This document shows, piece by piece, positions 1 through 9,004 of a DNA stretch of 64,000 bases. Positions within the stretch are counted from its first letter, which is position 1. Every line of letters starts with the position of its first letter. Origin of the DNA: Roseimicrobium gellanilyticum (GTDB taxonomy: Bacteria > Verrucomicrobiota > Verrucomicrobiia > Verrucomicrobiales > Verrucomicrobiaceae); the NCBI RefSeq assembly GCF_003315205.1, contig NZ_QNRR01000005.1:62001-126000 (forward strand). The letters are read 5' to 3'. The position numbers were made by a program, and so were the translations under genes. Below the pieces are notes generated by a model, which worked only from the letters and a program-made list of their open reading frames with translations, did no database searches and was not told the DNA's origin.

Positions 1-421
1 CGAGTGATGGGAAGCGCGTCTCGCTACCCACTTTCTCAGCCATGAACTGATCAAGAGAAATGCTGTTGCGGAAGGAGCCACGGCTCGCTCCCGGCGCACA
101 GGTGAGGAAGGATTTCTCCGCAGCATGGCCACCATCCACACCCGGCAGTGACACGCCTGAGAAGACGGTGAGGTCGTTGCGATGCTCTTTCAAGATATCC
201 AGGTACGGCGTGCTCTCGTAGTCGCGACCTGCCGTCGTGGGAAAGAACTGATCCGGCAGGATGCCCATGTTCGTCATCATGCCGATGAAGCGGCGCGGAG
301 GCGTGGGCGATGCAGCACCGAGGCGCGGCATCATCGCCTCAAGAAATGGCAGGGCCAGCGCTGCGCCAGTGCTGCGCAGAAAGGTGCGGCGCGAGATCGG
401 AGAACGAAGGGCGATGTTCAT
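1..421 (-). CDS. DUF1552 family Tat-exported protein (partial, C-terminus outside window)
   Basis: The first 140 codons of a minus-strand gene that runs off the left edge. The N-terminus carries a twin-arginine signal (SRRTFLRSTG) followed by a hydrophobic stretch ending near LPFLEAMMPRLGAA. The part after it (RRFIGMMTNMGILPDQFFP, then a segment with VFSGVSLPGVDGGHA) is the pattern I know from DUF1552 proteins of planctomycetes and Verrucomicrobia, which are exported and of unknown function. The gene starts 17 bp after the stop of the DUF1592-type cytochrome gene on the same strand, and such pairs commonly travel together, so an operon is likely. The start ATG is fixed by the Tat signal. Function beyond export is not known. 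Confidence 0.85.
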   Translation of the reverse strand, partial: MNIALRSPISRRTFLRSTGAALALPFLEAMMPRLGAASPTPPRRFIGMMTNMGILPDQFFPTTAGRDYESTPYLDILKEHRNDLTVFSGVSLPGVDGGHAAEKSFLTCAPGASRGSFRNSISLDQFMAEKVGSETRFPSL

Positions 422-438
422 GCTATTCTGAGGGGAGG

Positions 439-3078
439 TTATTTCATGCCGAAGAGCTCGCTCTGTATCACTTCCAGAAGCAGGCTCTGCACGCCGTAGT
501 TGGAACTCCTCGTTTTGGCGACGATGGAATCGACACGATCACGATCCGCAAAGCTGATGTCAGCGCCGGTCGCATACGTGATGAGGTGGCTGGCGAACGC
601 ATGAGCGAGACGTTCCGGCTGTGAAGCAAGGATGGAGCGCAGCTCATTCACGTCCTTGAAGGCGCGCCCATCTGGCATGGCACCGGAGCAATCCACGGGT
701 GCTGCGGCGTGATATTCGATGCCGCGGCCATGCAGTACCGGGCGGGTTTTCGAATCACCAGCAGATCCTGCGGCGCGGTACTGCTCGCGCCAGCCGCCCA
801 TGACATCGAAGCTCTCCAGTGCGAAGCCATAGCCATCCATCTTCTGGTGGCATGCAGCACAGGTGGCGTTGCGCTTGTGCTTGTCGAGTTGTTCACGAAT
901 CGTCGTGGTGCCGCGTGTGTCTGGCTCCACCGTGCCTGCATCCGCTGGCGGTGGGGAGGGAACAATGCCGAGCACCTTTTCCATCACAAAGGCGCCGCGC
1001 TTCACGGGCGAGGTGGTGGTTCCATTCGCCGTGGTCTTCATCACCGCCGCCATGGTGAGGAATCCTCCACGCGGGCTGTGCTTCGGCAGCGTCACACGTT
1101 GGATGTCCCAGCCGCGTACTCCGTCGATGCCGTACAAACGTGCCAGTGGCTCATTGAGATAGGCAAAGTCCGACTGCACGAGGGTGCTGATGCCGAGATC
1201 GTTCTTCAACAGGTCGGTGAAATAGGCGCGAGCTTCCAGAAGCATCGCGTCCTGCAACCAGGGCATGAACTCCGGATACATCTTGCGATCCGGCTGTGTG
1301 GCTCCGATCTCGCGCAGCATGAGCCATTGACCGAGGAAGTCCTCCACGAAGCGCTGTGAGCGTTTGTCAGTCAGCATGCGCTTCGTCTGCGCGAGCAACA
1401 CGTCGGGCCGCGACAGCTTCTTTTCATCGGCGAGCTTGGAGAGCTCCTCATCCGGAAGCGTGTTCCAGAGGAAATAGGAGAGCCGCGAGGCGAGGGCGTG
1501 GTCATCGAGCTTTCCAGCGGGTTCACGAATGAAGAGGAATTCCGGTGACGTGAGCGCCTCACGATAGGCCGTGCGCATCGCGTCCTCGAAAGCGGCACCC
1601 GCATCGAGTCGTGCCTTCACCTTGGCGGTGTACTCGGCGACCTCGGCATCCAGCACGGGGCGGCGGAAGGCCTTGCGCAGGAACGTGCGCAGCAGCCGCT
1701 CGGCATCGGTGACCGGGTTCTTCGACTCCACATACACGATGGGGCGGTGCTGACCGCGCTCGCCATAGATGTCTGCAGGTTCCGAGCGCGGATTGCCGCG
1801 TGGCCAGATCTGCTGCGTTGGCTTGGGAATGCCAAGCTCCGGCGTCCAGACCTTCACCGGCAGATCGCCGAAGAGAGCCCGATGACTTGCCGGTGGCCAC
1901 TGGTCATGCAGCGGTCCTTCGATCTCGATCCATTCCACCGCGATGCCGGGCACATTCCACATGGGGCCGAGGACATCCTTGTTCGGACCGTGGGCATAGT
2001 CGCGCACGTTTTCCAACGAGGCGCCGATGATTCGGATGAAGTCATCGTGCGGATGGTTCATGCCACCGCCGCGCTCCAGCCAGGCGGTTACCTCGCGTAC
2101 GGCGGCTTTGTTCGGTGGCAGATCCACCGTGCCGTGATGCTCTCCCTTTTGATACACGCCCCAGCCCAAGGCGCCGTGGCGATCCGTGGGCACCACCTGT
2201 TTGCCATTCCATCCAAAGCTGTATCCGGAGACGCGCAGCTTGTACCAGCCGGTGACGTAGGGCTGGACTTTCGTCATGGTGGTACGGTAGTCCGCGTCCT
2301 CATGGCGGAAGAGTCCGACGGCTGTGGCCTTCGGTTCCTCATCTGTGATGTGATAGGGTGTATCCGCGAAAAAGGTCTCGTCCCGCTTCATGCCGACGAG
2401 CCCGATCGCCGTCTTGTTGCGCACCGCCTGGGACACGGAGCCTTCGCACTGGGTGCCCTTGTGGTGCACTGGCTCCCAGGGCTTGTAGCGGTACTTGAGT
2501 GTCGGCGGAGCTTCCGGGGTGGGGCACAGCGCGGCGTTCAGCGCCTTGTCCACGGCGGCGAGGTAGGACTCCATGTGGACAAAGGAGATGTCCAGGGCGC
2601 CGGAAAGGCGGTCAAAGCCGTGGGACTTGCCATCCTCCGGCAGGGAGTCCTTTACCTTCAGTGCCGGCATCGACAGGAGGTCGCGGATCGAATTCTCAAA
2701 CTCCACGCGGTTCAGCCGGCGCAGGCGGGAGCGACCGTCTCGCTGCTCCCGTGCAGCATCCGCATGGCGGAGCTCGGTGGCCAGGGACTTCAACACGGGA
2801 TCCGTCTCACTGGCGGCAGGCCGCGATTTTTTGGCGGGCGGCATTTCACCCGATTGCACGCGGTCGTGCACCTTTACCCAAGCGGAAAGCGCCTTGGCAT
2901 CGTCCAGTTGAAACGAAAGAGCCGTGAGATCGAGCTCGCCCTTTTTGGTCTCGGCATCATGGCACTCCACGCAATGCTGCTCGAGGAACGTCTTCAGTGC
3001 AGGAGCAGGGTTGGCCGCAGACTGGGCAGCCGGGAGCGAGGAGAGAAAAAGGAATGGAGCAAGAACAGTGAGACGCAT
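439..3078 (-). CDS. Planctomycete-type cytochrome c protein, DUF1587/DUF1592/DUF1595/DUF1588/DUF1585 architecture
   Basis: An 879-residue exported protein with an N-terminal signal peptide (MRLTVLAPFLFLSSLPAAQSA) and a c-type heme site CVECH near residue 36. A second CxxCH (CAACHQKMDGYGFALESFD) lies near the C-terminus in the typical DUF1588 context. RLRRLNRVEFENSIRDLL near residue 119 matches the start of DUF1587. These multi-domain periplasmic cytochromes are abundant in Planctomycetes and Verrucomicrobia. They are thought to be redox partners in polymer or sugar breakdown, but no substrate is proven. It is followed on the same strand by the DUF1552 gene. It lies divergent to a GntR regulator, with an operator-like palindrome in the shared intergenic region. 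Confidence 0.9.
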   Translation of the reverse strand: MRLTVLAPFLFLSSLPAAQSAANPAPALKTFLEQHCVECHDAETKKGELDLTALSFQLDDAKALSAWVKVHDRVQSGEMPPAKKSRPAASETDPVLKSLATELRHADAAREQRDGRSRLRRLNRVEFENSIRDLLSMPALKVKDSLPEDGKSHGFDRLSGALDISFVHMESYLAAVDKALNAALCPTPEAPPTLKYRYKPWEPVHHKGTQCEGSVSQAVRNKTAIGLVGMKRDETFFADTPYHITDEEPKATAVGLFRHEDADYRTTMTKVQPYVTGWYKLRVSGYSFGWNGKQVVPTDRHGALGWGVYQKGEHHGTVDLPPNKAAVREVTAWLERGGGMNHPHDDFIRIIGASLENVRDYAHGPNKDVLGPMWNVPGIAVEWIEIEGPLHDQWPPASHRALFGDLPVKVWTPELGIPKPTQQIWPRGNPRSEPADIYGERGQHRPIVYVESKNPVTDAERLLRTFLRKAFRRPVLDAEVAEYTAKVKARLDAGAAFEDAMRTAYREALTSPEFLFIREPAGKLDDHALASRLSYFLWNTLPDEELSKLADEKKLSRPDVLLAQTKRMLTDKRSQRFVEDFLGQWLMLREIGATQPDRKMYPEFMPWLQDAMLLEARAYFTDLLKNDLGISTLVQSDFAYLNEPLARLYGIDGVRGWDIQRVTLPKHSPRGGFLTMAAVMKTTANGTTTSPVKRGAFVMEKVLGIVPSPPPADAGTVEPDTRGTTTIREQLDKHKRNATCAACHQKMDGYGFALESFDVMGGWREQYRAAGSAGDSKTRPVLHGRGIEYHAAAPVDCSGAMPDGRAFKDVNELRSILASQPERLAHAFASHLITYATGADISFADRDRVDSIVAKTRSSNYGVQSLLLEVIQSELFGMK

Positions 3079-3240
3079 TCGGGCTGGATAATACGGACCT
3101 GCCCGGCGATCCTTAGCCCGCGCGTGGGCAAACGGTGATATGCCTGCGTGCGCAGGTGGCCCCCATCTTCGCAGTCACGGCCCATGTCCTGCCGGGATGA
3201 AATCCCGAACGCTTGAAAGAGCCTTGCCAGCCAGCCGTAG

Positions 3241-3256
3241 AACTGGCATACCAGTT
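3241..3256. promoter_or_regulatory. Candidate GntR/FCD operator palindrome
   Basis: AACTGG-CATA-CCAGTT is a 6+4+6 inverted repeat in the 215-bp divergent gap, 37 bp before the GntR start and 162 bp before the divergent cytochrome start. FadR/FCD-type GntR regulators commonly bind short palindromes of the TGGT-N-ACCA kind, so this is the natural site for autoregulation and for control of the divergent operon. Binding itself is inferred. Confidence 0.5.
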
Positions 3257-3293
3257 TGATTCCAATTCGATTTCGATATTCCCCCCCAAAACC

Positions 3294-3956
3294 ATGGCAA
3301 CCCCGCCCGCCCCCTCCCGTCTCCAGTCGCGTGCGTATTCTGAGCTGCGGCGGCTCATCGCTTCCGGTGAGTTTCCCCCCGGGACGTTCCTTTCGGAGCG
3401 TCAGCTTGCAGCCCAGTTCGGCATGAGCAAGACGCCCATCCATGTGGCGCTTGAGCGACTGGAGGCGGAGGGGTTCGTCACCATCTCGGCGCAGCAGGGC
3501 ATCGTGGTGCGGGGCATGAGCGTGGAGGACATCGTGGATCACTATGAGCTGCGCGAAGCCATCGAGTGCTGGGTGGTGCGGCGCATCGCGGGAAAGCTCA
3601 ATGCGGAACAGCAGGCGCAGCTTCGCGAGAACATCGCACGTCAGGAAGCAGCGCTGAAGGAGTGGGACCTGAACTCCCTCATGCACCTCGATGAGCAGAT
3701 GCACTTCCTGTTGTGCTCCTACCTCAACAACAAGGAGATCATCACGACCATGGAACGCCTGCGTGACAAGATTCACCAGGTGATCCTCCGAGTCACAGAC
3801 ACGGACAGCAGGCGTCCGGCCGAGAGCGTGGCGGAGCACGTGGCGATCATCAATGCCGTGCTGGATGGAGAGGGCCCTCGCGCTGCGGATCTGATCGTGG
3901 AGCATCTCGAAGCCGGCAAACGCCGCATCCTGAATCCAGAACGCTTTGCCCGATGA
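3294..3956 (+). CDS. GntR family transcriptional regulator, FadR/FCD subfamily
   Basis: A 220-residue regulator. An N-terminal winged helix (residues about 10-75; SERQLAAQFGMSKTPIHVAL) is followed by an all-alpha FCD effector domain starting near DIVDHYELREAIE. FCD members usually sense small carboxylic acids or sugar acids. I chose the ATG at 3294 because the protein then begins just before the helix-turn-helix. An upstream in-frame start at 3213 would add 27 unlikely residues and place the operator-like palindrome inside the gene. The stop overlaps the next gene's start (ATGA), so it is co-translated with the DUF1553-type cytochrome gene. That makes it a probable local regulator of the cytochrome/Tat gene sets on both sides. 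Confidence 0.88.
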   Translation: MATPPAPSRLQSRAYSELRRLIASGEFPPGTFLSERQLAAQFGMSKTPIHVALERLEAEGFVTISAQQGIVVRGMSVEDIVDHYELREAIECWVVRRIAGKLNAEQQAQLRENIARQEAALKEWDLNSLMHLDEQMHFLLCSYLNNKEIITTMERLRDKIHQVILRVTDTDSRRPAESVAEHVAIINAVLDGEGPRAADLIVEHLEAGKRRILNPERFAR

Positions 3957-6388
3957 GAATGGTCGCCGCCAGTGCGGGCGTCGGCCTGCTCGCGCTTTCG
4001 CTCCCCCTCAGGGCAGCGGAGACTGGCGCTGTGGATTTCATCAGGAAGGTGCAGCCGATCCTGCAGCAGCACTGCGTGAAATGCCACGGACCCGAGGAGC
4101 AGAATGGCGGCCTGCGTTATGACGACAAGGTGGGCGCTTTTGCCCAGGGGGATTCCGGTGGTCATGCGATCGTTCCCGGTAAACCGGAGGAGAGCCAGCT
4201 CCTGAAGCGCATCACCTCCACACACAAGGAGGAGCAGATGCCGCCGAAAGGTGCGAGACTCAGCGCGGCGGAAGTGGAAACATTGAAGTCATGGATCACC
4301 TCCGGCGCCCAGTGGCCCGAACATGTGGTCGCGCAAAAACCGAAAAAGAACGGTAGCGATCACTGGTCCTTCCAGCCGATAGCGAATCCCACACCTCCTT
4401 CGGTGAAGGATGCACAGTGGGCCTTCACGCCTCTGGACCGCTTCGTTCAAGCGCCACGCGAAGCCGCAGGTCTCACCGCTTCACCAGATGCGGATCCGGT
4501 GGCGTTGGTTCGTCGTGCGACGTATGACCTCACCGGGTTGCCTCCCACGCCTGCGGAAGTGGAGAGCTTTGTCGCTGCCTGCAAGACACCCGGCGGGACG
4601 CCCGCGGCGTTCGCGGCCTGGGTGGATCGCCTGCTGGACAATCCGCGCTATGGCGAACGCTGGGGCCGTCACTGGATGGACTGGGTGCGCTATGCGGACA
4701 CCGCGGGTGACAATTCGGACTATCCCATCCCTCAGGCCTATCTGTATCGGAACTACATCATCGAGTCCTTCAACGCCGACCTGCCTTACAATCGCTTCAT
4801 CACGGAGCAGATTGCGGGGGATCTGCTCCCGGCGGAGACGCAGCAGCAGCAGAACCGGCAGACCATTGCCACTGGATATCTTGCCATGGCGCGCCGTTTC
4901 GGCTCGCTGGTGGAGCGGTATCCCTGGCATCTCACGATTGAGGACACGCTGGACAACATGGGCCGCACCATGATGGGGCTCACTCTGAGTTGCGCGCGTT
5001 GCCACGATCACAAGTTTGATCCCATTTCCACGCGCGACTACTACGGACTGTACGGCATCTTCGCCAGCACGAGGTATCCATTCCCCGGCCTTGAGCTCTT
5101 TAAAACACAGCGGGATTTTGTGCCGCTCATCCCGCAGGAGGAAGTGCGCAAGACGATGCAGCCCTACCAGGCGAAGACGGATGAACTCACCAGGGAACTC
5201 GAGCGTCTGCTGGCGCTGTGTGAAAAGAAGTCACTGGAGAATGCGGCGAAAGAAGGGGAGCGCTCTCTTAACGAACAGCGCCAGGCAAAGGGCGAACTCG
5301 ATGGCATGCTCTTCAAGGCACGCGAGGCTGGTGAGGCGCTTGCAGACTACTTGAAGACCACACCCGTCATTCCCACGGCGTATGCGGTGCAGGAGGCGAA
5401 ACCGCTGAATGCACGTGTGCAGATCAAAGGGGAGCCCGACCGGCTGGGTGCGGAGGTGCCGCGGCATTTCCTGGAGGTGCTGGGAGGACAGACGTTGCCG
5501 GACCAGGCGCAGTCGGGAAGCGGTCGCCTGGAACTTGCGAAGTGGATCACCGACGAGAAGAATCCACTGACCGCACGTGTCATCGTGAACCGTGTATGGC
5601 AGCGGCATTTCGGCACGGGATTGGTGTCGAGCACGAGTGATTTCGGCCTCCGTGGTGAGAAGCCGACGCATCCCGAATTGCTCGATTGGCTGGCACGTGA
5701 ATTCATGCGCAGCGGGTGGTCCATGAAGCATCTGCACCGGATCATCATGACCTCGCATACGTACCAGCTCTCCAGCCAGGATACGGATGACAATGTGGCC
5801 AGTGATCCGGGGAACAAGCTCTACTGGAAATTCACCCGTCAGCGTCTCGACGCAGAATCGCTGCGCGATACCCTGCTCTTCATCAGCGGTGGTCTCGATA
5901 CCACACCGCAGATGAAGCCCTATGCTTTCCCCCCCTCCAAGCAGTGGGGCTACACACAGCACCATCCCTTCAAGGACGATTACCCCAGCAGCAAGCGCAG
6001 CGTCTACCTCATGACGAAGCGCCTCACGGCGAAGAGCTACTTCCAGACCTTCGATGGCGCAGACCCGAACGTGTGCACCAGCAATCGCGACAGTTCGGTC
6101 ACCGCACTGCAAGCGTTGTACTTCGTGAATGACAAGTTCCTGCACGAGCAAGCGGAACGCTTTGCAAAGAAAATAACCAGGGAATCCCAGAATGATGAGC
6201 AACGGCTGGACAGCGCCTTCACGGCGATTCTCTCACGCCTGCCCGATGAAGAGGAATCCACTCTGATGCTGAGCTACGTGAATGAAATGCGCCAGCGCAT
6301 GCAGCCGGACCCGAGCGGGGATCGACAGGCATGGACCAGCCTGATCCGCACACTGTTCCGGTTGAATGAATTCATGTACCTTGATTGA
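3953..6388 (+). CDS. Planctomycete cytochrome c protein, DUF1549/DUF1553 (PSD1) domains
   Basis: An 811-residue exported protein: short signal peptide, an N-terminal PSCyt1-type heme domain with CVKCHGPEEQNGGLR near residue 42, DUF1549 in the middle and DUF1553 at the C-terminus. A second heme-type motif, CARCHDHKFDPIS, lies near residue 346 and is characteristic of DUF1549. A charged region near residues 405-460 sits between the two DUFs. The start ATG overlaps the GntR stop. The DUF1501 gene follows after 26 bp. A DUF1553 protein paired with a DUF1501 protein is a standard module in Planctomycetes and Verrucomicrobia, with suspected but unproven roles in periplasmic oxidation or polysaccharide use. 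Confidence 0.92.
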   Translation: MRMVAASAGVGLLALSLPLRAAETGAVDFIRKVQPILQQHCVKCHGPEEQNGGLRYDDKVGAFAQGDSGGHAIVPGKPEESQLLKRITSTHKEEQMPPKGARLSAAEVETLKSWITSGAQWPEHVVAQKPKKNGSDHWSFQPIANPTPPSVKDAQWAFTPLDRFVQAPREAAGLTASPDADPVALVRRATYDLTGLPPTPAEVESFVAACKTPGGTPAAFAAWVDRLLDNPRYGERWGRHWMDWVRYADTAGDNSDYPIPQAYLYRNYIIESFNADLPYNRFITEQIAGDLLPAETQQQQNRQTIATGYLAMARRFGSLVERYPWHLTIEDTLDNMGRTMMGLTLSCARCHDHKFDPISTRDYYGLYGIFASTRYPFPGLELFKTQRDFVPLIPQEEVRKTMQPYQAKTDELTRELERLLALCEKKSLENAAKEGERSLNEQRQAKGELDGMLFKAREAGEALADYLKTTPVIPTAYAVQEAKPLNARVQIKGEPDRLGAEVPRHFLEVLGGQTLPDQAQSGSGRLELAKWITDEKNPLTARVIVNRVWQRHFGTGLVSSTSDFGLRGEKPTHPELLDWLAREFMRSGWSMKHLHRIIMTSHTYQLSSQDTDDNVASDPGNKLYWKFTRQRLDAESLRDTLLFISGGLDTTPQMKPYAFPPSKQWGYTQHHPFKDDYPSSKRSVYLMTKRLTAKSYFQTFDGADPNVCTSNRDSSVTALQALYFVNDKFLHEQAERFAKKITRESQNDEQRLDSAFTAILSRLPDEEESTLMLSYVNEMRQRMQPDPSGDRQAWTSLIRTLFRLNEFMYLD

Positions 6389-6414
6389 GCTGAGCTGAAC
6401 TGAACGCCACCTGC

Positions 6415-7770
6415 ATGACCCCGTTCTCACCCCAGCGCCGCACCCTGCTCCGCTCGCTTTTCAGCAGCTCCACGCTGCTCATGCCGGGTGTGCTGTCCGA
6501 GCTGTGCGCGGCATCGGATGAACCGCTCAACCCGCATCGCCCACACACAGCGGGAAAGGCGAAGCGCATCATCTTCATCTACGCGACCGGTGGTGTATCA
6601 CACATTGATACCTTTGACCCGAAGTCCATGGCGAAGGGACGCGACGGCACCGGATCAGACAAGCTCATGGGGAACATCTTCGGTGCGCAACGCAACAAGC
6701 GCTGCGGCACGGAGGTGAGCGATATCTTCCCTCATGTGCGCAATGTCATGGATGAGATCTGCCTCATCCGCAGCATGAAGGCCTCGCACTTCGACCACTC
6801 GGAGGCCACGCTCGGCATGCACACGGGGTCGCCCACCTTCGCACGGCCCAGCATGGGATCATGGGTGAGCTATGGCCTTGGCACCTTCAATCAGAATCTG
6901 CCGAGCTTCGTGGTCATCGCCCCCTTCCTTCCTTATGGAGGCACGCAGGTGTATGGCAGCGACTTCCTGCCCGCCTGCCACCAGGGCACGCGTGTGATCC
7001 CCGGAGATAATCCCATTGCCAATCTGCGTCCGCCAGGGTCCACGAAAGATCTGCAGCAGATGGAACTGGGTCTGGTGGATCAAATGAACCGCCGGCACTT
7101 CGCTTCGCGCACGCATGACACGGCTCTCGCGGCACGCATCAAGTCCTTCGAGACCGCCTTCCAGATGCAGCAGGCCGCTCCAGAGGCCTTTGATGTGAAC
7201 TCAGAGCCGGAGCACATCCGCCGGTTGTATGGGCTCGACCGCAAGCTGAAGGGCGCAGGCTCGGAGTTTGGCTGGCAGTGCCTCGTGGCGCGTCGCCTCG
7301 CCGAGCGCGGGGTGCGCTTCATCGAGCTCATCGATACGGGCTCCCGTCCGAACTGGGACTCCCATGGTGAGATGAAGGACCATGCGGCCATCGCTTACAA
7401 TGTGGATCAGCCCATCGCAGCCCTCATCACGGATCTGAAGCAGCGCGGCATGCTGGATGAGACCATCATCCTTTGGGCCACGGAATTCGGCCGCACCCCC
7501 GGGCGTGAAGGAACGAATGGACGCGGACACCATCGCGATTGCTTCAGCATCTGGCTGGCTGGTGGCGGCTTCAAGCCAGGGCATGTGCATGGCGCCACCG
7601 ATGAACTTGGCAAGTATCCCATCGAAAAGCCTGTGGAGGTCCATGACTTGCATGCCACCGTGTTGCACCAGCTCGGCATGGACCACGAGAAGCTCACCTT
7701 CCGTCACGCCGGCCGCGATTTCCGGCTCACGGATGTGCACGGCCACGTGATGGACGAGTTGCTGATTTGA
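6415..7770 (+). CDS. DUF1501 family Tat-exported protein
   Basis: A 451-residue protein with a Tat-like N-terminus (PQRRTLLRSLFSSSTLLMPG) and the DUF1501 body: FIYATGGVSHIDTFDPK at the start of the domain, SHFDHSEATLGMHTG in the middle, and the C-terminal WATEFGRTPGREGTNGRGHH block. DUF1501 resembles the sulfatase/alkaline-phosphatase superfamily and keeps conserved Asp and His residues, but its reaction is unknown. It is the last gene of the GntR-DUF1553-DUF1501 operon. The end is 14 bp from the convergent DUF2752 gene. A stem (ACTGGCTC / GAGCCAGT, 7774-7804) spans this boundary but has no T-tract. Confidence 0.92.
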   Translation: MTPFSPQRRTLLRSLFSSSTLLMPGVLSELCAASDEPLNPHRPHTAGKAKRIIFIYATGGVSHIDTFDPKSMAKGRDGTGSDKLMGNIFGAQRNKRCGTEVSDIFPHVRNVMDEICLIRSMKASHFDHSEATLGMHTGSPTFARPSMGSWVSYGLGTFNQNLPSFVVIAPFLPYGGTQVYGSDFLPACHQGTRVIPGDNPIANLRPPGSTKDLQQMELGLVDQMNRRHFASRTHDTALAARIKSFETAFQMQQAAPEAFDVNSEPEHIRRLYGLDRKLKGAGSEFGWQCLVARRLAERGVRFIELIDTGSRPNWDSHGEMKDHAAIAYNVDQPIAALITDLKQRGMLDETIILWATEFGRTPGREGTNGRGHHRDCFSIWLAGGGFKPGHVHGATDELGKYPIEKPVEVHDLHATVLHQLGMDHEKLTFRHAGRDFRLTDVHGHVMDELLI

Positions 7771-7784
7771 TTGACTGGCTCACC

Positions 7785-8234
7785 TCAATGCGGTGCGAGC
7801 CAGTTGAAGGGTGCCCAGGGAAGGTTCCGCAACACGGAGAAGAGCGCCACGACGGCCACGAATGCCCAGACGAGGCGGAGCTGGAGATTCACCTTTTCTG
7901 GTGTCGTCGGAGCAGGGGGCCGGCCGCACATCCAGCGCCACGCACTGCACCCTGCCCACCAGCCAAGGAAGGGAAGGGCGAGCACGTAGATGATGTTCTT
8001 CTTCATCGCGCCGGGGAAGTCGCCATGCAGCAGCGCATAGGTCGCCCGCGTGGAGCCGCAGCCCGGGCAGTGCAGCCCCGTGATCTTGTGCATCATGCAG
8101 GGGGGCGTGATCCACGAGCTGCCGGGTGGATTGCGATAGAGGACCACCGCGCCAATCGTGAGACCGCACAGGAGTGCCAGCACCAGCGCGACACGTGGCC
8201 TCAGCAAGCCATGGGTCTGGAGGGAGGTGTCCAT
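7785..8234 (-). CDS. DUF2752 family membrane protein
   Basis: A 149-residue membrane protein with about three hydrophobic segments and the DUF2752 signature HCPGCGSTRATYALLHGD (ITGLHCPGCGSTRA). The CPGCG cysteines suggest metal or disulfide chemistry, but no function is established. I took the ATG at 8234 (MDTSLQTHG). A longer reading would need a TTG start. It is 81 bp downstream of the GYF/DUF4190 membrane protein on the same strand, a pairing that is frequent in Verrucomicrobia and Bacteroidota and suggests co-transcription. Confidence 0.85.
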   Translation of the reverse strand: MDTSLQTHGLLRPRVALVLALLCGLTIGAVVLYRNPPGSSWITPPCMMHKITGLHCPGCGSTRATYALLHGDFPGAMKKNIIYVLALPFLGWWAGCSAWRWMCGRPPAPTTPEKVNLQLRLVWAFVAVVALFSVLRNLPWAPFNWLAPH

Positions 8235-8315
8235 GGGGCTGGCTCTCAAGGTTACCTGCTGCCACGGGCATCCATGGCAACAGAGGAGGGAGGAATGGAG
8301 GGGTGTGTCTCCGAC

Positions 8316-8912
8316 CTATCTGGCCTCATTGAGCTGCCGTTGAATGTCAGCATAGCTCGCCACACCATTGATAGCCACTGCTACGATGAGGACGAGCAGA
8401 CCCAGGATGGAAAGGACGAGACCCGTGATGGCAAGAGGCTTTCCAAGCTGGTTGATGGGGTCCTTCTTGATCTGGTTCAGGCCGATGATGGAGAAGACAA
8501 TGCCCGCGATGCTGACGGGCAAACCGACGAAGCAACAGCACCAGGAGAAGAGGGATACAATGCCAAGCACCAGGCCAGTGATGGCCATGGGGTTCTGCCG
8601 GGGGCCGACAGGGCCAGCCACAGGGTAGCCGGTGTTCGGCGCACCGGGGGTGGCAGAGGAGGGCGGCAGCACTGTCGGGGCAGGGTCTGACTTGGAGAGA
8701 GAGACTGGCGAGGAGCCCGGCGCACCGTAGGCCGGGCTGGGCGCTGGAGTGGGGGCAGCCAGTTCGGAGAAGGCACTGGCCGCTTTCCAATCAGCGGTGC
8801 CTTCCTTCCACATGAGGTCTGTGGGGAGGATCTCGCCGCTGATATACTTGGCCTGCACCTGTTCAAGGGTGAAGGGGCCGGTCTGCTGTCCATTCTTTCC
8901 GACGTAGTACAT
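8316..8912 (-). CDS. GYF_2 domain plus DUF4190 membrane protein
   Basis: A 198-residue protein. The N-terminal GYF_2 domain (MYYVGKNGQQTGPFTLEQV, then LMWKEGTADWKAA) is followed by a Pro/Ala/Ser linker and a C-terminal DUF4190-type region with two membrane segments around MAITGLVLGIVSLFSWCC and LAITGLVLSILGLLVLIV. GYF_2 domains are thought to bind proline-rich peptides. I chose the ATG at 8912 because GYF_2 proteins begin directly with MYYV-like sequence. A GTG at 8948 would add 12 residues. It is divergent from a second GYF_2 protein 92 bp away, probably a diverged relative. Confidence 0.85.
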   Translation of the reverse strand: MYYVGKNGQQTGPFTLEQVQAKYISGEILPTDLMWKEGTADWKAASAFSELAAPTPAPSPAYGAPGSSPVSLSKSDPAPTVLPPSSATPGAPNTGYPVAGPVGPRQNPMAITGLVLGIVSLFSWCCCFVGLPVSIAGIVFSIIGLNQIKKDPINQLGKPLAITGLVLSILGLLVLIVAVAINGVASYADIQRQLNEAR

Positions 8913-9004
8913 GGCGCCAAAACAGCCGAGGAGCTGTGCCTTGTCCACAGCAAAGTTTGTTCCAATGGGGTTGCAATGGTGCGTGTGTGCCTATGATCCC
9001 GCGC

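Noticed and set aside
7774-7804. Terminator between the DUF1501 and DUF2752 genes
   Set aside because: A stem is present, but it has no T-tract on either strand and its right arm is coding for DUF2752.
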